This document shows, in pieces, positions 5,751-11,930 of a DNA stretch of 13,848 nucleotides. Positions within the stretch are counted from its first letter, which is position 1, and each line of letters begins with the position of its first letter. Source of the DNA: Hymenobacter sp. (GTDB lineage Bacteria; Bacteroidota; Bacteroidia; Cytophagales; Hymenobacteraceae). Location of the stretch: assembly GCA_025362615.1 (NCBI GenBank), contig JANYFQ010000158.1, positions 1 through 13,848 on the forward strand, given 5' to 3'. The position numbers and the translations under genes are program-made. Under the pieces are notes generated by a model, which searched no databases, was not told the DNA's origin, and saw only the letters and a list, made by a program, of their open reading frames with translations.

Positions 5751-6287
5751 TCAGGCGACAGGTAAAGCATCAAGGGCACGGCGGGTAGCCAGCGCCCGGG
5801 CATAGGAACCGTGCCGGGCCGCGAAGACCCCGTAAACGGGCAGTAGCAGAACAAAAAGCGTGACCAGCCGCACGGCCCACCGCAATTCCGTCAGCGTATT
5901 GGCGGTGGCTGCGGGCTGCGCCAGCGGCGGGCCAAGCAGCGCCCGCGTGAGGGGCAGGGCCAGCCCGAATGCCAGCACCCCCACGCCGGCCGCCAGCAGC
6001 CCCAGGCGCCGGCCGAGGCGTTGGCCGCGCCACGCCCACGCCAACCCGGCCCGGAAGGCCACGCCCGCCGTTGCCGTGGCGGGCAGCAGCAGCAGCGCCC
6101 CGGCCCACGGCCCGGCCACCAGCCCGGCCGCTACCGCGCTGGCCGCGCCCGCCCACGCCGCCGCCGCCAGCACACTCAGGCCGAGGCTCACCAGCCGGGT
6201 GCGGTCGGGGTAGGCATGGGCCAGCAGCCGGGACTGTGCGCCCGACAGCCACGCCACGTCGTCGGAAAAGCGGATGGGCACGGGCAT
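5751..6287 (-). CDS. Short four-helix DUF4407-like membrane protein
   Basis: 178 residues with helices at about 32-56, 59-82, 96-116 and 137-155. It aligns by eye with the DUF4407 protein encoded just downstream. DVAWLSGAQSRLLAHAYPDR matches the LCWLFSGAEISLLKECPTDF opening. The third helix ends LALPLTRALL (compare ISIPLEIYIF). The fourth, AVRLVTLFVLLLPVYGVFAA, is followed by HGSYARAL (compare LIRVMFFVIELLPTIVK and LGEYDRQL). The long coiled-coil insert between helices 3 and 4 is missing, leaving about 20 residues. I infer a stripped-down paralogue, perhaps a partner subunit. The ATG overlaps the kinase stop as TGATG, implying translational coupling. Very GC-rich and Ala/Leu-rich, so the homology claim rests on few residues. 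Confidence 0.75.
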   Translation of the reverse strand: MPVPIRFSDDVAWLSGAQSRLLAHAYPDRTRLVSLGLSVLAAAAWAGAASAVAAGLVAGPWAGALLLLPATATAGVAFRAGLAWAWRGQRLGRRLGLLAAGVGVLAFGLALPLTRALLGPPLAQPAATANTLTELRWAVRLVTLFVLLLPVYGVFAARHGSYARALATRRALDALPVA

Positions 6288-8575
6288 CAGGAAGCGTCGG
6301 TTGAATCGGAAGGGGCAAACAGGCGGCCGACCTGGGCATTCAGCGCCGCCCGGAGGCGGGCATACAGGTTGCCGATGGGATGCAAGGCCGCGCCCGGTGG
6401 CGCAGGCGGCAGCACGTGGCCCTCAAATAGCTGGCGGCGGGCACGGGCGGGGTCGTGGGGCTGCCAGTGGCCGAGGCTGGGCGGCGGGCTGAGGGCCAGG
6501 CGCGGCGGCGCGGGCAGCGTCAGGTTGCTGAGGCGCGGCGGGCTTTGCACCTCCACCCGCAGCGGCTCGCTCTCGGCCGTAAACAAGGCATTGCGGGCCA
6601 CCAGCGTGTAGGTGGTGGACTGGTTGGGATATACCTGGCAACTGGTTTTGCCCGTCACGTCGGTGCCGTCGGGCAGGAGCGTCAGGCTGGTTTCGTGGCT
6701 GGCTTGCCACGAAAGCTGCACCGCCACGGTGGGCAGCACAAACGCCCGGTCGGCGTGGAATTTCTTGATTTTTACGGGCGGTACTACGTCGATTTGGGTG
6801 GTGGCGTGCAGCGTGGTGCGGCCGTCGAGGGCCACCGCCACGAGCTTGAACTTGCCGGAAGCAGTGGGTTGAATCGGGTAGGCGCTGGTGCCGGTCACGT
6901 CTTGCGTCCGGCCGTCGAGGTGCAGCATGAGGCGCTGGCAGTGTTGGGCTTGCCAACGCAACTCGGTGGCCTGGCGCGGTTTCACCTGCCGGTGCGCGGG
7001 CGCAAAGTCCGTCAGCACCGGGCGCGGATGCACCGCCACGTCGGTGTGGGCGCTGGCCGCCACGCCAAACGCCGATTCGGCCCGTAGGTCGTAGCGGGTG
7101 TGGCCGCCGGGCTGGTGCGTGAATCCGCTCGCGCCGCTTCCCAGCGCCGGTGCCGCCTTGCCGTTGATGTGCAGGATGACGCGGGTGGCGCGTTGGGTGC
7201 GCCACGTCAGCCGCACATCGGCCCCGACCAGCACTTCCGCGTGGTTGGTGGTTAGGGTGATTTCCGGCGGGCGCTTGTCCGTTTCCACCCGGCACTCCTT
7301 GCGGGTGGTCTGCCCGCCCAGGCTGGTGGCTTCCAGCGTAAATACCGTGTCGGCCTTCACGGCCACCACGGCTTCGGTCTGGCCCGTCACGTTGCCCACG
7401 CCGCTCAGGTGCAGGGCCACGGCCCCGCTCACGTCCCAGGTCAGGCGCACGGGGGCGAGGTCGGTGAGGGGCGCGGTGGGGCCGTCGAAGCGGTGGATGG
7501 TGGCTTCTACCGCCAGCAGCCGGTTGAAGACGGTCAGCCAGCGGCTGTAGCCCGGCCGCTGGTTCGGGTTGAGGGCACCGAGGTTGATTGTAGCCGCAAA
7601 CAGATTAAGTAAATCGGGCGGCAACGTGGCCAGTTGCTGGCGGTAAGCAGCGTAATGTTGGGCTGCTCCGGGCCGAAACAAAGGGGATGCAACAGCAATT
7701 TCCGGCCACTTGAACTTGCTCAGATATGTTTGAATATCGGTAAGCCCCATGCTCCGCAGGAAAAACAGCGGGTGCATTGCAAACAGCAAATAGTGAAGCC
7801 CGATGGCTACGGCCCACGTATCGGTGTCGAGATTCACTTTCACGCGGGCCGTGCCGGGCTGAACCAATTGCTGAAGCACTTCCGGGGCCAGCCAATCGCC
7901 CGCTTTGCCAAAAGTTTGGGGCTGGTCGGTTGTAGCCGCCGTCACAGCCCCGCTGTCGTAGTCAATCAGGCACAGGCTGGGCGGGTTGGCGCTCACCAGC
8001 AGGTTTTGCGGGTTGAGGTCGGCGTGGATAAAGTGTAGGTGCGTCAGGGCATGAAAACCCCGCACCAGGTCGGCTCCAAGTAGCAGGCGTTGGTTCTGTG
8101 AAAGCGCGTAGAACGCCTGTCGGCGCCGCTTCCGCTCGGCGGGGTCGTCGTGGTCAAACAACTCGCTCAATTCGCCGAATGGGGGCACCGGCAGCAACTC
8201 GGCCACGTAGCCGCGCACTGCTTCGCCGTTGGGCAGGCGTCCCTCAAAACTTAGCTGGGGCAGCGCCCGCAACAGTGGCAATCCCGCGAGCGAGGGGCGA
8301 TTTTGGCCAAGACGGTTTTGTTCGTAGTGAGCAATCTGGGCTTGAAGCTTGCGGATGGTGGCGTACCCGGCCTGGGCAACCCCCGCCCCGTCTTCGCGCA
8401 AGATTTTTACGGCCAACGGCCGGCCGAAAGCCGTTCCATTGAGGCGAATGCCCCGGTACAGTTCGCCATACGCTCCGCTGGCAAACGGCGGTTCGGCCAG
8501 TTCCAGGGTTTGAACAGCAGTCGGCAACTCTGGCCACAGGCCCGATGCCAGGGTACGGTCAAGGTTGAGCAACAT
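6287..8575 (-). CDS. Serine/threonine protein kinase with C-terminal Ig-like repeats
   Basis: 762 residues. The kinase domain spans about 20-350: glycine loop G34-A-Y-G37, ATP-anchoring K57 in LAVKIL, catalytic loop H184-A-D186-L-N-P-Q-N191, magnesium site D205-Y-D207 in place of DFG, A230-P-E (the APE motif), and the helix-F region DTDTWAVAIGLHYLL. All key catalytic residues are present, so it should be active. After it come about four tandem beta-sandwich repeats (roughly 371-432, 437-516, 519-598, 601-677), each with a pattern like V-x-L-x-W, LxLxG, VTG, T-x-YTL-x-A. A Pro-rich tail follows. I see no signal peptide or membrane helix, so the Ig-like part seems cytoplasmic, unlike the outward-facing PASTA repeats of many bacterial kinases. 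The start overlaps the phosphatase gene by 17 bp. It is the kinase of a TerY-P-like triad. Confidence 0.9.
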   Translation of the reverse strand: MLLNLDRTLASGLWPELPTAVQTLELAEPPFASGAYGELYRGIRLNGTAFGRPLAVKILREDGAGVAQAGYATIRKLQAQIAHYEQNRLGQNRPSLAGLPLLRALPQLSFEGRLPNGEAVRGYVAELLPVPPFGELSELFDHDDPAERKRRRQAFYALSQNQRLLLGADLVRGFHALTHLHFIHADLNPQNLLVSANPPSLCLIDYDSGAVTAATTDQPQTFGKAGDWLAPEVLQQLVQPGTARVKVNLDTDTWAVAIGLHYLLFAMHPLFFLRSMGLTDIQTYLSKFKWPEIAVASPLFRPGAAQHYAAYRQQLATLPPDLLNLFAATINLGALNPNQRPGYSRWLTVFNRLLAVEATIHRFDGPTAPLTDLAPVRLTWDVSGAVALHLSGVGNVTGQTEAVVAVKADTVFTLEATSLGGQTTRKECRVETDKRPPEITLTTNHAEVLVGADVRLTWRTQRATRVILHINGKAAPALGSGASGFTHQPGGHTRYDLRAESAFGVAASAHTDVAVHPRPVLTDFAPAHRQVKPRQATELRWQAQHCQRLMLHLDGRTQDVTGTSAYPIQPTASGKFKLVAVALDGRTTLHATTQIDVVPPVKIKKFHADRAFVLPTVAVQLSWQASHETSLTLLPDGTDVTGKTSCQVYPNQSTTYTLVARNALFTAESEPLRVEVQSPPRLSNLTLPAPPRLALSPPPSLGHWQPHDPARARRQLFEGHVLPPAPPGAALHPIGNLYARLRAALNAQVGRLFAPSDSTDAS

Positions 8576-9422
8576 CGGGGGGAGCGGTTGGTTGGGCCAG
8601 ATAAGCCAGGGCCTTGCCCGTTATCAGAATGCCAATGCTGGCATCGTCGTCCAAGAATGCCTCGATACTGACCAAATAGGAGTCCAGTAGTTCGGTAAGC
8701 AGCGAATTGTTGGGGTGGGGATGGGTCAGGGCTTGCCGTAGTACGGCGACCAGACCCAACGCTTGCGGGTCGGCCCGCACCCAGAGGCCGGAGGGGTTTT
8801 TGCCCAGCGTCGGCTGGTCGGCGGAATAGATGCCATCGGTGCAAAGCACAAAAATGTCGCCTTCGGCTTCGTCTTGGGCCACGTCCAACACGGTTGGCAT
8901 TACTTCGCTTGCCAAATCATTGCCCGAAACCAAGCGGTACAAGGCTTCGGCTCCGTCCACGTCGCGGCTGTGCGGGTTAAGGTAGTTGACCACGGACCAC
9001 GGCAGCAGTTGCCGCGCTGGTTCGCGAATGGTGTGGGGCCGTACGTGCCAAATGGCTCCATTGCCCACGTAAGCCAGCCGCACGGCGGTGGCAGTTTCCT
9101 GGGCCAGCAACAACGTGGTGCCGTATTGAGCGGCTTCGTCGCCTTTGTGGTGTTCCATGCGGGCCACTTGCTGGAGGCGTCGCTTGGTTTCGTCGAAGAG
9201 GGTTTTGCAATCGAGCGGACCGTCTGCGCTGCTCAGCGCACCCGCCACAAACGCCACTGCTTCGCGGCTGGCGGCGCTGGCATACGTGAGGCTTCCCAAC
9301 CCATCGGCCAGCACCACGGCATTGCGCCCGGCACGGGGCAAGGCCCGGCCGCAATCCTGATTTTCTTTTTTGCGGGTGTGGCTGGCAAAGGCGCACAGGC
9401 CAGCGGGTAGATGGGTAGCCAT
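8559..9422 (-). CDS. PP2C-family serine/threonine phosphatase
   Basis: 287 residues covering one PP2C domain, expected to remove phosphate from Ser/Thr using two metal ions. Motifs in order: N21-Q-D23 in RKKENQD, D40-G in VVLADGLGS, Y100-GTT, YVGNGAIW (G120-N121 where G-D is usual), LCTD196-GI and D260 in DDDASIGIL. The metal-binding aspartates 23, 40, 196 and 260 are all present. No membrane helix or signal peptide, so cytoplasmic. ATG 9422 begins 12 bp after the vWA gene stops, and the 3' end overlaps the kinase start by 17 bp. The setting implies it opposes the kinase within the vWA-phosphatase-kinase triad. Confidence 0.92.
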   Translation of the reverse strand: MATHLPAGLCAFASHTRKKENQDCGRALPRAGRNAVVLADGLGSLTYASAASREAVAFVAGALSSADGPLDCKTLFDETKRRLQQVARMEHHKGDEAAQYGTTLLLAQETATAVRLAYVGNGAIWHVRPHTIREPARQLLPWSVVNYLNPHSRDVDGAEALYRLVSGNDLASEVMPTVLDVAQDEAEGDIFVLCTDGIYSADQPTLGKNPSGLWVRADPQALGLVAVLRQALTHPHPNNSLLTELLDSYLVSIEAFLDDDASIGILITGKALAYLAQPTAPPDVAQP

Positions 9423-9434
9423 GCAGAAGCGTCT

Positions 9435-10121
9435 TTACTCCGACTTCGTGCGCGGAGCCAACGCCACATTTGTTGACATGGATTGCTTGAAAAACTCGCG
9501 AAGCGTCGGCTCGTCGTAAATTACCCGAAAACGCTTGTCGTCCTCTACCACCTCGCGCATCAAGGCTTTTGCCAGTTGCACTTCAGCGTCGGCCACGGCT
9601 GAGCGCGGAATGAAAAGGGTGCAAAATAATTCTACCCCCCGGGTGTGGCGCAACCGTGCCGCCACTTGGCGCGTGTGGTCGGCATTCAAGCACAGGCCAT
9701 CCGTCATAATAACGATGTGAACGGTATGCGGCATATTGGCTTGGGCGTCGGGTTGGTTGAGATGCACGGTGGCAATGGCCTCTGCTTTTTCCAAAGCTGC
9801 CCCAATGTCAGTCCGGTCGCCGTGATTGGTAAGCAAGTCGTATTCGGCGTGTTCGTCCACCTGAGCCAAGGGCGTTGGAGGGGTGTGTTCCTCGGCGTGT
9901 TCACCGAAGGTGATGACTGAAATAGAAAAATTATTTGCTTTGGAGCCGGTTTTGAACCAAGCCAGAAAATTATTTAAAGCATGACCCGCATCGTGGGCCA
10001 ATGGTCGGCCACTGGTGCCTTCACGCTCCATTGAGCCGCTGCCATCCAAAAGGAAAATCCCCAGTTGATGCCACGTCCGGGGCGACGACATTGGTTCTAG
10101 TTCCATCAGGTCATGTATCAT
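9435..10121 (-). CDS. von Willebrand factor A (TerY-like) domain protein
   Basis: 228 residues, nearly all one vWA domain. The metal-ion-dependent adhesion site is complete: D26-x-S28-x-S30 in FLLDGSGSM, T104 in RTDIGAAL, and T140-D141-G in VIMTDGLC. Such domains bind partner proteins through a coordinated metal. No signal or membrane helix, so probably cytoplasmic. It is first in a run with PP2C phosphatase and Ser/Thr kinase genes, the order reported for TerY-P triads, so I call it TerY-like. The start could be ATG 10121, or in-frame ATGs at 10106 or 10091; all precede the domain. A terminator for the upstream unit ends at 10211, so the operon promoter should lie in 10122-10210, but I see no convincing -7/-33 pair there. 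Confidence 0.9.
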   Translation of the reverse strand: MIHDLMELEPMSSPRTWHQLGIFLLDGSGSMEREGTSGRPLAHDAGHALNNFLAWFKTGSKANNFSISVITFGEHAEEHTPPTPLAQVDEHAEYDLLTNHGDRTDIGAALEKAEAIATVHLNQPDAQANMPHTVHIVIMTDGLCLNADHTRQVAARLRHTRGVELFCTLFIPRSAVADAEVQLAKALMREVVEDDKRFRVIYDEPTLREFFKQSMSTNVALAPRTKSE

Positions 10122-10210
10122 TGCGTTAGGGGTTTTTGTGGTTGTAAAGACGAGCGTAACTTTTTGTCAGCAAGCCGTGCTGTTTTGTGTTCTTGGTAGT
10201 GGAGGCAAGC

Positions 10211-10245
10211 TCAAATTAAAAGGTTGAGAAAGTAATGCTTAACCT
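10211..10245 (-). terminator. Probable intrinsic terminator after the small membrane protein gene
   Basis: On the minus strand an 8-bp stem (10245-10238 AGGTTAAG pairing with 10228-10221 CTCAACCT, with one G-U pair) closes a 9-nt loop. A T-rich run, TTTAATTT, follows. The stem starts on the last base of the TGA stop. It separates the 10245-13848 genes from the vWA operon. Confidence 0.55.
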
Positions 10246-10448
10246 CACCCCACCCACCACACCGCCAGTGGCCACAGCAGCCCCTCAATCGAACTCAGGA
10301 TGATGTAACCGATGAAGCTCACAAAGCCGTGCGCGTACCTGGTGGCGTGGATGTAGAGAAAATACAGGCCCATGACGGGCACCCCAATGCGGTACACCAC
10401 AAACAGTACCGCGAGGAGCGTAAAGCCCGATTCGGAATTGGATGACAT
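10245..10448 (-). CDS. Small two-helix membrane protein, family unknown
   Basis: 67 residues, MSSNSESGFTLLAVLF and onward. Two hydrophobic segments lie at about residues 9-33 and 41-66, with a short HATRYAH polar turn between, ending LLWPLAVWWVG. I do not recognise the family. The ATG at 10448 lies 10 bp after the stop of the interrupted lipoprotein gene, so the two are probably co-transcribed. A terminator begins at its stop codon. The tight spacing, the terminator and the realistic membrane profile support a real gene, though it is short. Confidence 0.6.
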   Translation of the reverse strand: MSSNSESGFTLLAVLFVVYRIGVPVMGLYFLYIHATRYAHGFVSFIGYIILSSIEGLLWPLAVWWVG

Positions 10449-10458
10449 AGGGCAGAGG

Positions 10459-11226
10459 CTACAAGGTGGAAACCGGCCGGAAAGCTACGTACAAATTCCC
10501 GCGCTTCGCATACGGCAGCGTCGGGTGGGTCGTGAGCAGCTTGCGGCCGCAGCGCTCGTCCTTCAGCAGCGGCCCCCGGAAGCTGGCGGCCGACATATTG
10601 CTGACGCGCTCGACCCAAAACCCGTGGTCGAGGGTGCGCGGGTCGTGGCCGTCGGGGTGGGCGGAGTAGGTCAGGAACTGCCGGAAGCGCAGCGGCGAGG
10701 TGGTTTCGGAGTAGCCCAAGGTGGCGGGGGTGCGGGTTTTCCACTTGTTCAGCTCGCAGGCCAGCAGCGGGGCGGGCACCGCGCTGAGGCCGCCCACCAC
10801 CACGGCCGCTTGCGGCGGCACCTGCAACACGGGCTTGGGCCGCAGGGTGCGGCTGCTGCTGAGGCTGGCGGCGGCCGTGCCAGGCGCGTAGCGCCCCAGC
10901 AGGGCCGTTGGTTCCCAGGTGGCCACTGCCCGGGCGCGGGTGCTGGTGGCGGTGGTTTGCTCGTCGGCGTAGTAGTCGTGGGCCAGGCCGTTGATGATGA
11001 GTTGGGTGCGGCTGAGGTCCAGGTACAGGGGGTGGTCGGTGAGGTTGCGGACGGTGCAACTGAGGACACCGCCTTCCTGCCAGAAGTCGAAGGCCAGGTC
11101 CAGGTCGGCGTTCGGGGGCGGGGGGACGCTGGCGGGGCGGGTTTCCAGCACCTGCTAGGCCAGTTGGGGGGTGCAGGCCGTGGCGGCGAGGGCGAGGGCG
11201 AGGGCAGGCAGGTAGCGGCGGAGCAT
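10459..11226 (-). pseudogene. Conserved Bacteroidota lipoprotein, interrupted by in-frame TAG
   Basis: ATG 11226 opens a lipoprotein signal, MLRRYLPALALALAATAC, with Cys18 as the likely lipidated residue and CTPQLA after it. A TAG at 11157-11155 (codon 24) then interrupts the frame. The same frame continues at once (CAG GTG CTG) as a 230-residue open body to the stop at 10459. The body has FDFWQEGGVLSCTVRNLTDH, PLYLDLSRTQLIING, LLGRYAPGTA, LRFRQFLTYS and FWVERVSNMSAASF, a pattern I recall from uncharacterised Bacteroidota proteins in which a beta-rich domain is followed by a P-x-x-FRNFLTYS-like motif. Without read-through, only an unlipidated cytoplasmic body could be made, from GTG 11151. 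It may be a recent pseudogene, a sequencing error, or a suppressed stop. Function unknown. Confidence 0.65.
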
Positions 11227-11282
11227 GAGGGGGTGTTGGCGAAGAAGGCGGGTGATGGGTGAATGCCGGGGCAAAGGAACGC

Positions 11283-11324
11283 GGCAAGCTTGCAGCCGTG
11301 CAAGCACTGCAAGCTTGCAGCGGC
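11283..11324. repeat. Two GCAAGCTTGC palindromes in the intergenic region
   Basis: The palindrome GCAAGCTTGC occurs at 11284-11293 and 11309-11318, each followed by AGC, with TGCAAGCACT between. The second extends to CTGCAAGCTTGCAG (11307-11320). CTGCAAGCTTG recurs at 11830-11840, so copies lie on both sides of the short duplicated gene. The rest of 11227-11340 shows nothing I can assign. Confidence 0.5.
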
Positions 11325-11340
11325 TTGGGGGGCACACAAA

Positions 11341-11916
11341 TCAGGGCGGCCAGTGCAGCAGGTGGCGGGGCAGGGCCACGCCCTTGGGGCCGCCCCGGGA
11401 GCCGCGCACGTCGTAGTGGCGGGCCAGCGGGGCGGCCAGTTGCCGGGCAAAGGCCGCCTTGATGCGGGCCAGCTTCTCGTGGAGCGAGTTCAGGCGCACG
11501 TCGGTCAGCTCGCGGATGCGGGCGCGGGCGGCGGCCTCGTCGAGTTGCGGGCGCAGGCGGCGGTAGTGGGCCAGCAGGGCGGGCTGGTGGTCGGCCAGCG
11601 TGGGCAGGGGCAGCCCGGCGGGCGGCAACGCCAGGAAAAACAGGTACAGCGCCTTGGGCAGCGGGGTCAGCCCAATTTCCAGGTCGTCGTAGGCGGGCAG
11701 CACCAGCCGCCAGTCGGCCGTGACAAGCAACGGACTCAGGGCTACGGGGGCGGCGGCGGCAGCGGGCGGGGGCGGGCGAAACGATAGCAAGCGCCAAAGG
11801 AAGGGCGGCCCGCCGCGCGGCCCAAGTTTCTGCAAGCTTGTATCGTCGGAAGCGGGGCAGGCCCCGCCCGTGCCGTTGCCCGAAACCAGGCCGTGCAACG
11901 GCACGGGCGGGGGCAA
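11341..11916 (-). CDS. Stand-alone copy of the NSxNEK-type C-terminal domain
   Basis: The last 133 residues align without gaps to the C-terminus of the larger protein encoded at 11927-13848, with about 81 identities by hand count. Shared blocks include PLPxALYLFFL, DVRLNSxxEKxxRIKAAF and KGVALPRxL. Only this domain is present. The start is unclear: the frame has no ATG, the first possible start is TTG 11916, and the first 30 or so residues translate a GC-rich inverted repeat, so they are probably not native coding sequence. A later TTG near 11838 is an alternative. It looks like a partial tandem duplication, either a functional short protein or a gene fragment. Its domain lacks the second NEKC cysteine (EKL instead of EKC). 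Function unknown. Confidence 0.6.
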   Translation of the reverse strand: MPPPVPLHGLVSGNGTGGACPASDDTSLQKLGPRGGPPFLWRLLSFRPPPPAAAAAPVALSPLLVTADWRLVLPAYDDLEIGLTPLPKALYLFFLALPPAGLPLPTLADHQPALLAHYRRLRPQLDEAAARARIRELTDVRLNSLHEKLARIKAAFARQLAAPLARHYDVRGSRGGPKGVALPRHLLHWPP

Positions 11917-11930
11917 GCCCCGCAGCCTAC
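11852..11930. repeat. Inverted pair of the GC-rich dispersed repeat
   Basis: Left arm 11852-11879 and right arm 11895-11923 (one base longer) pair over about 28 bp around a 15-nt loop. The last 18 or so bases (CCCGCCCGTGCCGTTGC) are identical. The minus-strand unit 11930-11895 reads GTAGG, GCGGGGCTTGCC, CCGCCCG, CCGTTGC, the same order as the unit at the dinB stop (2504-2537). Its GTAG supplies the TAG stop of the gene at 11927. It could fold into a long RNA hairpin between the two paralogous genes. Confidence 0.7.

Noticed and set aside
10372..11262. 296-residue plus-strand ORF opposite the lipoprotein
   Set aside because: Gly/Val-rich antisense shadow; the minus strand shows a signal peptide and a conserved domain.
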